DNA of 64,000 nucleotides from positions 1-64,000 of the forward strand of contig CAUGJE010000004.1 of the NCBI GenBank assembly GCA_959599915.1. Reading direction: 5' to 3'. A model generated the notes under the pieces. It did not search any database, had not been told where the DNA came from, and was given only the letters and a program-made list of their open reading frames with translations. This DNA comes from an uncultured Collinsella sp. Its GTDB lineage: Bacteria; Actinomycetota; Coriobacteriia; Coriobacteriales; Coriobacteriaceae. A program made the translations under genes and the position numbers. This document shows, piece by piece, positions 1 to 10,299 of the stretch (within the stretch, counting starts at the first letter, position 1; each line of letters opens with the position of its first letter).

Positions 1-60
1 GATTTTGCCTCTTGACAATGTCCTGCTCATATTAAAAGGAACGTCCCCAAGTGCCGCCCC

Positions 61-244
61 AATGACTACCATGGCAACGCCGCAGGTAGAGGACGGACAG
101 CGAGCGGGCACCAGAGCGAACAAATTGGCATGAAAAGAGGACGGCATAGACCTTCTGGTCATGCCGTCCTCTTTGAATGACAAGTTGTCGCTCTGGTGCC
201 CGCGCAGCATCGAGCAGTTGCGGCGTTTGGTAAAACGCCGCAAC
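61..244. repeat. Two-hairpin intergenic element, copy A
   Basis: A long imperfect hairpin with 16-bp outer arms at 104-119 and 188-203, inner arms at 137-147 and 161-171, and a GACC-TTCT-GGTC tip at 149-160. It is followed by a compact hairpin with arms 217-228 and 233-244. The same architecture recurs at 9001-9184 with different but still complementary arms. The element ends three bases from the stop codon of the minus-strand lipoprotein gene, so it would form the 3' end of that transcript. It may be a structured 3' UTR/terminator or a miniature mobile hairpin element; no transposase is nearby. Confidence 0.75.
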
Positions 245-247
245 AAA

Positions 248-805
248 CTAGCTCAGCATTGCATCCATCATCTCGGAGTTGACGGAGTCGTCGGCAGACC
301 ACTCGCCGTCGTCGTTGCAGGTGTACTTGAAGATAACCGTGGTCTTCCTGGGCTCGGTGGCCTTGGTCACATCGACCATAACCTGACCGGCCATCTTGTA
401 CAGCTCGTCATCGGAAGGAACCGTGTCAAGCGCAGCGACCTTCTCCTGATACTGGGTGGAGAAGTCCTCGACGATCTTGTTCATAGACTTGCATGTGATA
501 GAAACCTCGGCGGTCGCGACACCCTTGTCCTCGTCGACCGTCACGTCGCCGATCTTGTAGTCAAAGCCCTCGAGATAGCTCTTGGCGTACTCCTTGGGAT
601 CGATGCCCAGCTGCTCAAACTCGTCGCCCGAGGCCTCTTCCAGGCCGGCGAGGAAGTCGTCGCCACCGTTCTTGACCTCGTCAAACTGCGTCGTAAGATC
701 CTCGGTGATGAGCTCCTCAACCGAAGGACCTCCGCAGCCGGAAAGCACAACCACGCACGCGACCAGAACAGCCATCAGGGGCGCAAGCAGCAGCTTCTTC
801 TTCAT
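248..805 (-). CDS. Putative secreted lipoprotein (DUF-type, unknown function)
   Basis: A 185-residue protein with a textbook lipoprotein signal: Met-Lys-Lys-Lys, a hydrophobic stretch, then a lipobox ending Leu-Ser-Gly-Cys at about residue 23, so it should be lipid-anchored outside the cell membrane. The mature part is acidic and has no motif I can assign; it looks like the small lipoproteins with a DUF5105/DUF4878-like fold, but that is only a guess. I chose the ATG at 805 because a GGGAGGAA Shine-Dalgarno site lies just upstream; an earlier in-frame start at 829 lacks one and would bury the signal peptide. It is a single gene, followed at once by the two-hairpin repeat element. Confidence 0.8.
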   Translation of the reverse strand: MKKKLLLAPLMAVLVACVVVLSGCGGPSVEELITEDLTTQFDEVKNGGDDFLAGLEEASGDEFEQLGIDPKEYAKSYLEGFDYKIGDVTVDEDKGVATAEVSITCKSMNKIVEDFSTQYQEKVAALDTVPSDDELYKMAGQVMVDVTKATEPRKTTVIFKYTCNDDGEWSADDSVNSEMMDAMLS

Positions 806-984
806 GACATTCCTCCCAACAAGCGGCACCGCGCTTCCCGACGCGGTGCGCGTCGTAACAATAAGGCCATACTAGCCGATAACGAACACCCCCGGCAAAG
901 CAAAGGCGCAGTCGGCTCGATTTAACGCCCGAACGGTTTACCGGTCCGCCCAACGCGCAATAAAACGTTCCGCCGCATTGCAAT

Positions 985-1015
985 AAAAAAGGGCAGCCGG
1001 ATAACCCGGCCACCC
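985..1015 (-). terminator. Intrinsic terminator after the EIIA gene
   Basis: On the minus strand a GC-rich hairpin (arms GGGTGGCCGG / CCGGCTGCCC with a short loop) is followed by six T residues at 990-985. It lies 25 bases past the EIIA stop codon and ends that single-gene transcript. Confidence 0.85.
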
Positions 1016-1040
1016 TTGCACATCCTTATGTTGCCGCAGA

Positions 1041-1577
1041 CTACTTGCGGACGACCTTGACGATGACATCGCCGGCGGCGACAGCAGAGTCAGCCTCGAC
1101 GGCGAGCTCGACGTCGGCGAACTCGGCGGTGTTGGACACAGCCACGACGACGCAGTCCTTGTAGCCGGCAGCGGCGATCTTGGCGCGGTCGATCTTGAGC
1201 ATGGGCTGACCAGCCTTGACGACGTCGTCGGCCTTGACGAAGCCCTCGAAGCCGTCGCCGTTCATGTTGACGGTATCGACGCCAACGTGCACCAGAACCT
1301 CGATGCCGCTATCGGACTGCAGACCCACGGCGTGGCCCATGGTGACGGTCACCTTGCCGTCGCAGGGAGCGTAGACCAGATCGTCCTCGGGCCACACGGC
1401 GCAGCCCTTGCCCAGAACCTCGCCACCAAAGACGGGATCGGGCACGTCGGCCATCTTGATGACCTTGCCCTTGACGGGCGAGCACAGCACGTCGGCGCCG
1501 GCAGAAGCAGAGATGGAGGCCGGAGCAGCGGCAGCCGCGGGCTCAGCCTTCTTCTTGAACATGTCAAACAGACCCAT
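1041..1577 (-). CDS. crr: PTS glucose-type EIIA protein (free-standing)
   Basis: A 178-residue EIIA of the glucose/beta-glucoside family. It carries phosphate from HPr to a membrane EIIBC. A 25-30 residue Ala-rich linker precedes the EIIA beta-sandwich. The two catalytic histidines are visible: His82 (GHAVG) and His97 (LVHVGVDTV), matching His75 and phospho-accepting His90 of E. coli EIIA-Glc. It starts at an ATG behind a GAGGAG site and ends before a strong terminator, so it is a single-gene unit. Both EIIBC permeases in this window (14782-16209 and 32504-33874) lack their own EIIA domain, so this protein may serve them. The name crr is by family; a regulatory role as in enterobacteria is not implied. 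Confidence 0.88.
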   Translation of the reverse strand: MGLFDMFKKKAEPAAAAAPASISASAGADVLCSPVKGKVIKMADVPDPVFGGEVLGKGCAVWPEDDLVYAPCDGKVTVTMGHAVGLQSDSGIEVLVHVGVDTVNMNGDGFEGFVKADDVVKAGQPMLKIDRAKIAAAGYKDCVVVAVSNTAEFADVELAVEADSAVAAGDVIVKVVRK

Positions 1578-1717
1578 ACGTTTTCTCCTCTTGATTCAGC
1601 GCAACGTTATGCGCATGCCTATGGTGATTATAGTGCCAAATGGTTCAAATGCTAAGGTGGGGACTCGAATCGCGAGCCCATCCCAACGCTTTTCCCCGGT
1701 GGCACTCATATTGTCGA

Positions 1718-4326
<2,609 letters not shown>

Positions 4327-4440
4327 GGCTTGCCAATCGTTGATTTAGTCATAGTTCGTCGTGATTCAGATATTAGCAGAACGCGCCGACGCGTCCATAA
4401 TCTGTGCTATGCAGCAGATCGATCGAGCCAAGGAGGATCC

Positions 4441-7032
4441 ATGACCGCGCACTATCAGCAGGTGCTCGAGGGTACATACGACAACCATGTGCTTCCGTTT
4501 TTGTGGATGAAGGGCGAGAGCCATAAGACCATTGCCGAGTATCTGGAGAAGATCGCCGGCGCCGACATCCACGAGGTCTGTCTCGAAAGCCGCCCACACC
4601 CCGATTTTTGCGGCGAGGGCTGGTGGCGCAACTTGCGCTTTGTCATTGACGAGTGCAAGCAGCTGGGCCTTAAGCTCTGGATCTTGGACGACGCGCACTT
4701 CCCCACGGGCTTTGCCAACGGCGCCGTCAAGGAGGCCGTGCCCGAGCTCCGCAAGATCGTGCTCACGCACCGCACGTTCGACATCGTGGGCCCCACGTCC
4801 GCCGCGAGCATCGCGCTCGCCAACATGCTCGACAAAACGGAGCGCTTCTACGGCGTGACATTTATGCAGGACGGCAGCCCCGTCGACGTCGCTTACCGAG
4901 TAATCGACGATGCAGACGGCAACCCCAGCCGCCTGGTCTTCGATGCACCTGCGGGCCTCACGCAGGCATGCGTGATGTTCACGAGCGGCAAGACCTCCTA
5001 CAACGAGGACTACATCAATATGGTCGACCGCGCCTCGGTGGCGCAGCTCATCGATGCTGTCTACGAGCCGCATTTTGAGCATCTGGGCGATGAGTTTGGC
5101 AAGACGATCCTGGGCTTTTTCTCCGATGAGCCCGGATTTGCCAACGAGAAGGGCACCACGGGCCCCGATGGCATCTCGGACACGCTCATCGGCAAGGCCA
5201 CCGCGCCCCTACCCTGGTCGGCCGAGCTTGAGCGTCGCCTACGCGCGGCACTGGGCGAGCGCTACCTGGCCGAGCTCCCGCACCTGTGGGACCGCGAGCC
5301 GACCGGCGCGCACGTACGCCACGTCTATATGGACATCGCGAGCACCCTCTATAAGGAGTGCTTCTGCGACCAGCTCGGAGACTGGTGCCGCGCGCGCGGC
5401 GTGCAGTACATCGGCCACGTTATCGAGGACAAGGACTGCCACGCGCGCCTGGGCGTGGGCGCCGGGCACTACTTCCGCGCCGTGGGCGGTCAGGACATGG
5501 CGGGCGTCGACATCGTGATCAACCAGCTGGTACCCGGCATGGACCGCGGCCTTCACAGCTACGGACGCGGCGTGTGGGACCTCGAGTTCTATAACTACGT
5601 GCTGCCCAAGCTGGGCTCCTCGGCAGCACACCTCGACCCCAAAAAGCAGGGGCGCTGCATGGCCGAGGTCTTTGGCGCATTTGGATGGCACGAAGGCCTA
5701 CGCGAGATGAAGTGGATCGCCGATCATTTTTTGGTGCGCGCCGTCAATTGGTTTGTGCCGCATGCCTTTAGCATGGCCGCCTTCCCCGACTGGGACTGCC
5801 CGCCGCATTTCTATGCGCATGGCCAAAACCCCCAGTTTGCACACTTTGGGCAGCTCATGAGCTATATGAACCGTACGGCGAGCCTGCTGAGCGGCGGGCG
5901 CGCAACGACCCCGGTGGCGCTTCTCTACCATGCGGACGCCGAGTGGGCAGGCGAGGCGAACTTTATGCAGCATGCCGCCTCCGAGCTTTTGCGCGCGCAG
6001 GTCGACTTTGACATCGTGCCGGCAGAGGCATTTGAGGACGCAGGGCGCTATGCCGTTGAAATTGCCGCAGACGGTAGCGGCTTTAGCGTGAACGGCCAGG
6101 CATACCGCTGCCTGGTGATGCCCGGAGCCGAGTTTGTCGGCGGAGCCGTGCTCGACTTTGCCGCGCGTGCCGCAGCCGCAGGTGTTGCCGTGTACGCGCT
6201 GGATGAGTTGCCGAACAAGCGCTACGACGGTGACACTGCAGGCCGCGAGGGCTTTGCCTCCCTGGATGCAGCCGCGGTCGCCGACATCAAGCTCCTGGCG
6301 ACCACCGAGCTCGCAGACACACTTGCCAATACCGGCATGCAGACCGTCGTTTGCGCCGAGCCCCAGTCCTGGCTGCGCGCACTGCGCTACGAGCGGGCGG
6401 GCGAGAGCTATCTGATGCTCGTCAACGAGCATCCCAAACAGGGTATCTCCACTCAGATTGCGCTTGCCGACGGCACACCCGTTGCAGGCGCGCGCCTCGA
6501 CCTGCTCAACGGCACCGAGCCCGCCGCCTTTGACGGCACGCTCGAGCTGGCTCCCTACGAGAGCTGCATCGTGGTCCTTGGGGCTACAGGTTCCGTTGCT
6601 GTGGCAACCGCCGAAGACGAAGCCACATGCGTCGACGGGCCCTGGGCGGTTGCCTTCTCTGCCCCTGGCACCGATGCCTTTGACGAGTCTGTTGAGCTTG
6701 CAGACCTGCACGACCTTTCCTCGGCCGAGTTCCCCGGCAAGGCCGGCACATTCCGCTACCGGGCCTCCTTTGTCCTGGGCGAAGCGGCCAGCCGCGCTGT
6801 CATCGACCTTGGGGAGGTCTTTGAGACCGCAACCGTCACCCTCGACGGCAAATCCCTCGGCACCCGCATCTGTCCGCCTTACCGCTTTGAGGCCGGCGCG
6901 CTTTTGGCCGGTGAGCACGCGCTTACGGTTGACATCATCAACACCCTCGACCACGCCGTCCCCGACATGTTCGGCATGACCGAGCCCTCCGATCCCAGCG
7001 GCCTCTTGGGGCCCGTACGCGTGCTCGGATAG
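4441..7032 (+). CDS. Large glycoside hydrolase, GH106-like (putative alpha-L-rhamnosidase)
   Basis: An 863-residue protein without a signal peptide, so probably cytoplasmic. The N-terminal half looks like a TIM-barrel hydrolase of the GH106/rhamnosidase-like superfamily (for example a GLKLWILDDAHFPTGFANG segment near residue 75, like the GLEVWxYDExGxPSGxAGG segment of those enzymes). The C-terminal 130 residues have a jelly-roll sugar-binding look (a VTLDGKSLGT strand and following segments). The ATG at 4441 follows AAGGAGGATCC; the open frame extends further upstream but into the divergent regulator gene. It probably trims rhamnose or a similar sugar from plant glycosides. Family placement is from remembered motifs only; the exact substrate is unknown. 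Confidence 0.65.
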   Translation: MTAHYQQVLEGTYDNHVLPFLWMKGESHKTIAEYLEKIAGADIHEVCLESRPHPDFCGEGWWRNLRFVIDECKQLGLKLWILDDAHFPTGFANGAVKEAVPELRKIVLTHRTFDIVGPTSAASIALANMLDKTERFYGVTFMQDGSPVDVAYRVIDDADGNPSRLVFDAPAGLTQACVMFTSGKTSYNEDYINMVDRASVAQLIDAVYEPHFEHLGDEFGKTILGFFSDEPGFANEKGTTGPDGISDTLIGKATAPLPWSAELERRLRAALGERYLAELPHLWDREPTGAHVRHVYMDIASTLYKECFCDQLGDWCRARGVQYIGHVIEDKDCHARLGVGAGHYFRAVGGQDMAGVDIVINQLVPGMDRGLHSYGRGVWDLEFYNYVLPKLGSSAAHLDPKKQGRCMAEVFGAFGWHEGLREMKWIADHFLVRAVNWFVPHAFSMAAFPDWDCPPHFYAHGQNPQFAHFGQLMSYMNRTASLLSGGRATTPVALLYHADAEWAGEANFMQHAASELLRAQVDFDIVPAEAFEDAGRYAVEIAADGSGFSVNGQAYRCLVMPGAEFVGGAVLDFAARAAAAGVAVYALDELPNKRYDGDTAGREGFASLDAAAVADIKLLATTELADTLANTGMQTVVCAEPQSWLRALRYERAGESYLMLVNEHPKQGISTQIALADGTPVAGARLDLLNGTEPAAFDGTLELAPYESCIVVLGATGSVAVATAEDEATCVDGPWAVAFSAPGTDAFDESVELADLHDLSSAEFPGKAGTFRYRASFVLGEAASRAVIDLGEVFETATVTLDGKSLGTRICPPYRFEAGALLAGEHALTVDIINTLDHAVPDMFGMTEPSDPSGLLGPVRVLG

Positions 7033-7034
7033 CA

Positions 7035-7057
7035 GCCCGAGCGCAAACAACTCGGGC
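7035..7057 (+). terminator. Hairpin after the GH106-like gene
   Basis: A perfect 7-bp stem GCCCGAG/CTCGGGC with a 9-base loop starts two bases after the stop codon. There is no clear T-run, so it may be a weak terminator or an mRNA 3' stabiliser. Confidence 0.5.
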
Positions 7058-7196
7058 AGGGCACGCCCTATGTTGAGCCCGCGCAGCGTCGAGCGGTCCG
7101 TCGTTCATAGACCGGCGGACCAAAACTCCCAGCCAAGCCGAATGTTTTATTTATCGCTATGATTGGTTTATCGCGACGCAAACGCATAGGAGCCAT

Positions 7197-8051
7197 ATGG
7201 ATATCAGGCGAAAGATCACGCAGGGCAAAAGCCTCACCCCCACCGAGCAACAACTTGGGCGAACGGCCCTCGCCATGGGCGAGGATGTGCGCGGGCTTTC
7301 CATTAAGGAATTTGCCGCGTGCGCCAACGTTTCGGTCGCGAGCGTGCACCGCTTTTGCAAAAAGCTCGGCCTCAAGGGATTCAAAGACCTCAAGGTCGAG
7401 CTCATCCGCCAGGCGACCGAGGCGGGCAACCGGCGCGACGTGGACATCAACTTTCCCTTCGATGCCACCTCCACCCCTGCGCAGGTGATGGAGCGCATGG
7501 AGGGGCTCTACCAGACCACCTTGGCCGAAACGCAGGAGCTGCTCGACCCTGCACAGCTCGACCACGCCGCCAAGCTCATCATGCGCGCCGGCACCGTGGA
7601 CATCTACACGGGCTCGCATAACCTGTATCCAGCGGGAATGTTCCGCGATCGCCTGCTTTCCGCCGGCAAAAGCGCGACGTGCCACGACAGCGTCGAGGCG
7701 CAGGTGCGCACGGCACTCGCCTCGGGTCCCGACCATGTGGCAATCATCATCTCCTACAGCGGCCTTGCCCCCAACCTCAAGGAGATCTTGCCGATCCTTA
7801 GCAGTCGACATGTCCCGGTCATCGTCATCGGCACGCCGTACTGTGCCCGCATTCACCCCGGCTTTGCCGCCTATCTCACGGTAAGCGACCACGAGAGCAT
7901 GACGCACCGCATCACGCAATTCGCCAGCCATATCGCCGTGCAATACGTACTCGATTCGCTCTATAGCAGCTACTTTGCCAAAGATTACGCCCGCTGCTCC
8001 GAGTTCTTAGAGCGCTCGTTCCCCTACACCCGCCTGCCCGGACTCAAGTAG
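7197..8051 (+). CDS. RpiR-family transcriptional regulator (HTH + SIS)
   Basis: A 284-residue regulator with an N-terminal RpiR-type helix-turn-helix (about residues 35-75, SIKEFAACANVSVASVHRFCKKLGLKGF) and a C-terminal SIS phosphosugar-binding domain (about 120-260, with the IIISYSGLAPNLKE loop typical of SIS domains). Such proteins respond to sugar phosphates and control sugar catabolic genes. The ATG at 7197 follows ATAGGAG. It lies downstream of the GH106-like gene in the same direction, separated by a hairpin and about 160 bp, so it may have its own promoter. Targets cannot be told from sequence; the neighbouring hydrolase is the simplest guess. Confidence 0.9.
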   Translation: MDIRRKITQGKSLTPTEQQLGRTALAMGEDVRGLSIKEFAACANVSVASVHRFCKKLGLKGFKDLKVELIRQATEAGNRRDVDINFPFDATSTPAQVMERMEGLYQTTLAETQELLDPAQLDHAAKLIMRAGTVDIYTGSHNLYPAGMFRDRLLSAGKSATCHDSVEAQVRTALASGPDHVAIIISYSGLAPNLKEILPILSSRHVPVIVIGTPYCARIHPGFAAYLTVSDHESMTHRITQFASHIAVQYVLDSLYSSYFAKDYARCSEFLERSFPYTRLPGLK

Positions 8052-8084
8052 CGACGAGCGTGGATTTTTGGACACTCAGATAAC

Positions 8085-8148
8085 GAGCGTGGATAATCTC
8101 CCACTTTGAGCCCGCACACAGGCCAAAACCGGGAGATTATCCACGCTC
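8085..8148. repeat. Intergenic hairpin, GTGGATAATCTCCC family, copy 1
   Basis: Perfect 18-bp arms (GAGCGTGGATAATCTCCC at 8085-8102 and its complement at 8131-8148) around a 28-base loop. A second copy at 28686-28749 has one changed arm pair, C-G to A-T, with pairing kept on both sides, and a nearly identical loop. Confidence 0.8.
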
Positions 8149-8194
8149 ATTTTGGGTCCCCCGGGAACGCATGAGGAGGGCGGATAGACAGCCG

Positions 8195-8815
8195 TTATTT
8201 GCGAGGCGTCAGCGACGTAAAGAGTCCGTGTTGGTTGCAGTAAAGATATATCCTGCCGCGCCCGGTAATATGGAAGCGCGGCTGCACCGATTGCTCTGGA
8301 TAGAGCTTCTTAAAGCAGATGCCGTCCATAGTCGCATATGCCACAAAGCTAATGTAGTGATCCTTGGTCATGGGATGATCGAGCGTGACGTATCAATCGT
8401 CCTCGATGCGCTCGATGGAAAAGGCGTGGTCCGCGTCCGGCTCTTCGGCCTCCTGGGGAAACATCGTGGAGCCACAGCAGCTAAAGCTGCCTTCTCCGAG
8501 CGCGTGCACAACGTTTCCGCAGATAGGGCAAACGTAAAAGACGCCTTTGAGCATATTGCCTGCACGGTTGGCGTTGGCCCGAATGTCACCAGCCAAAAGC
8601 TCAGCCACGCTTATGCCGAGTCTCTGGGCCAAAGGCTCAACGAGGGAAATGTCGGGAAGGCCGCGGCCGGATTCCCACTTGCTGACGGCTTTATCGGTCA
8701 CGCCAAGGCTTTCCGCCAGGGCGCGCTGGGTGAGGCCGCGCTCTTCGCGCAGCTGCTTGATGGCATGCGCTGCCAAAAAAGTATGGGAGGCATTGGTTTG
8801 CCGTGTCTGGTTCAT
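8195..8815 (-). pseudogene. XRE-type HTH protein with desulfoferrodoxin-like zinc domain, interrupted by in-frame TGA
   Basis: The frame starts with an XRE helix-turn-helix (about residues 15-70, LREERGLTQRALAESLGVTD), followed by a rubredoxin/desulfoferrodoxin-like CPICG...CC metal site. A TGA at 8395-8393 stops it after Ile-Glu-Asp-Asp, yet the same frame continues for 65 more codons to a TAA at 8197-8195. That tail (for example HPMTKDHYISFVAY and IYLYCNQHGLF) is the conserved C-terminal part of this HTH/desulfoferrodoxin-like family. The gene is therefore split by a single stop codon, with no frameshift. The first part alone (8393-8815) could still make a DNA-binding protein. Start choice (8815 or 8872) is uncertain because neither has a strong Shine-Dalgarno site. 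Confidence 0.8.
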
Positions 8816-8953
8816 GGGCTGTCCAATCAAATTGAAGAAATGGAGTGAACCGGTTCGACAGTCAGTATCCATTTGAAGGCCAGGCTCGACAACCTACGCT
8901 GCGTAGACATGCGCCAATCGAACGAGCGCGGATTTTTGGACACTCATCCTGAG

Positions 8954-8982
8954 TAGTCATTTAAGAACGTTCCCAATGACTA
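8954..8982. repeat. 29-bp palindromic GGGGAC-type repeat
   Basis: Arms TAGTCATT and AATGACTA flank a TAAGAACGTTCCC core. It is one of at least twelve relatives in this window. A fragment of another copy follows directly and leads into the two-hairpin element. Confidence 0.75.
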
Positions 8983-9000
8983 CTCATTTATGTCTGTCCC

Positions 9001-9184
9001 CAATGACTACCACGGCAACGCCGATGTTTTGGTAGCGACAGCGAAAACCCGCCAGAGCGAGCAAGGTGCCTTGAAACGAGGCGGCATTGACCTTCTGGTC
9101 ATGCCGCCGAAGTTGAAAGGCAGATTGCCGCTCTGGCGGGTTTGCAGCGTCGAGCAGTTACGGCGTTTGGTAAAACGCCGTAAC
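9001..9184. repeat. Two-hairpin intergenic element, copy B
   Basis: The same plan as 61-244: outer arms 9045-9059 and 9129-9143 (15 bp), inner arms 9080-9087 and 9101-9108, GACC-TTCT-GGTC tip at 9089-9100, and a compact hairpin with arms 9157-9168 and 9173-9184. The compact hairpin reads GTTACGG...CCGTAAC here and GTTGCGG...CCGCAAC in copy A, a compensated change. It touches the pyrE stop codon. Confidence 0.75.
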
Positions 9185-9864
9185 TAACGAGCTCCGTACT
9201 GCTCGTAGTAGGCGTCGATAGCGGTCTTGAGCTCGTCGTCGATGACGACTTTGCCGTCGATCTCGTGGTTGTAGAGGGTCTCGACGACCTCGGCCATGGA
9301 GACGATGCTCGCGACGGGGAAACCGTACTTGGCCTCGATCTCCTTCTGCGCGGTGGTCACGCCACCCTTGCCGACCTCCATGCGGTTGAGGGACACGATG
9401 AGGCCCTTGATCTCGACATCGGCAGCAGCCTTGACCTTGGGATAGGTCTCGTCGATGGACTTACCGCTGGTGGTGACGTCCTCGACCATGACCACGCGGT
9501 CGCCGTCCTGGGGCTCGTAGCCCAAAAGGTTGCCCTTGTCGGCGCCGTGGTCCTTGGCCTCCTTGCGATCGCAGCAGTACTTGACCTCCTTGCCGTACAG
9601 CTCGTGGTAGGCAATTGCGGTCACGACGGCCAGCGGAATACCCTTGTAGGCCGGTCCAAACAGCACGTCAAAGTCGTCGCCAAAGTTATCGTGGATGGCC
9701 TGGGCGTAATACTCGCCCAGCTTCTTGAGCTGACAGCCCGTCACATAGGCGCCGGCGTTCATAAAGAACGGGGACTGACGGCCGCTCTTGAGCGTAAAGC
9801 TGCCGAATTTAAGAACGTCGGACTCAACCATGAACTTGATGAACTCTTGCTTGTAAGCCTCCAT
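9184..9864 (-). CDS. pyrE: Orotate phosphoribosyltransferase
   Basis: A 226-residue type I phosphoribosyltransferase that joins orotate to PRPP to make orotidine 5'-phosphate in pyrimidine synthesis. The PRPP-binding signature VVMVEDVTTSGKSIDE is intact, and the N-terminal FGSFTLKSGRQSPFFMN orotate-binding region is typical. The ATG at 9864 is preceded by GAGAGGAG; a longer frame to 9948 has no ribosome site. It stands alone here, away from other pyr genes. Its 3' end abuts the two-hairpin repeat element, which probably shapes the end of its mRNA. Confidence 0.95.
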   Translation of the reverse strand: MEAYKQEFIKFMVESDVLKFGSFTLKSGRQSPFFMNAGAYVTGCQLKKLGEYYAQAIHDNFGDDFDVLFGPAYKGIPLAVVTAIAYHELYGKEVKYCCDRKEAKDHGADKGNLLGYEPQDGDRVVMVEDVTTSGKSIDETYPKVKAAADVEIKGLIVSLNRMEVGKGGVTTAQKEIEAKYGFPVASIVSMAEVVETLYNHEIDGKVVIDDELKTAIDAYYEQYGAR

Positions 9865-10299
9865 GCGGGCTCCTCTCGTAATCGCGTACGTGCCTTCCAG
9901 TTTAGCGCAGGCAGGGCGCGTTGCGGGCGCGCTTTGGGGCCTCGGCATTCTGTAAAGGCTTTGTCAGGGGCAATGGTTTTCCAAACATTGGGGTTGACAC
10001 GGCAAACCCCCTCATCAAGAATACGGGCGGATTGTAACGGGTACGAGATACCCAAAGCGCGCCGCGCCCGGCCTTAAGGAGGTGTGCCATGGAAGGCAGT
10101 CATAGTCGAAAAACCTGCATGTCGCCCTCGGCACGCCGCGAGGATTCCGCGCACGCATAAGCGCCAACAGCCGATCGTCAAAACCACCACAAAGGTGCCT
10201 GTCCCTTTGTGGTGGTTCGAAAGCATGACGTGAGCGACATCTAGGTTTTTTGAAGCACATACGACACGTACGCTAACTCCCTTCAACAAGGAGGACCCT
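9865..10299. other. Intergenic region between pyrE and mgtA
   Basis: About 435 bp. It must hold the divergent pyrE and mgtA promoters and contains the hairpin at 10182-10217. I looked for an M-box magnesium riboswitch before mgtA and did not find its conserved core. No convincing gene is present on either strand. Confidence 0.5.
10182..10217. repeat. Inverted repeat AACCACCACAAAG, copy 1
   Basis: Thirteen-bp perfect arms (10182-10194 and 10205-10217) with a GTGCCTGTCC loop. The same hairpin occurs reversed at 30446-30490. These ACAAAGG...GGACAGG hairpins resemble REP-like repeats common in gut Coriobacteriia and Clostridia. Confidence 0.75.

Noticed and set aside
1650..1690. A tRNA-like 3' half on the minus strand (ATTCGAGTCCCCACC)
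   Set aside because: No acceptor, D or anticodon stem can be built; the upstream bases are the GH1 gene end. It is only a T-arm look-alike hairpin.
8393..8395. Selenocysteine at the in-frame TGA
   Set aside because: No convincing bacterial SECIS hairpin follows the TGA, and the family has no Cys at this place that I know of.
10085..10299. M-box magnesium riboswitch before mgtA
   Set aside because: The conserved GTTAGGTGAGGC-type core and the helix pattern are absent.
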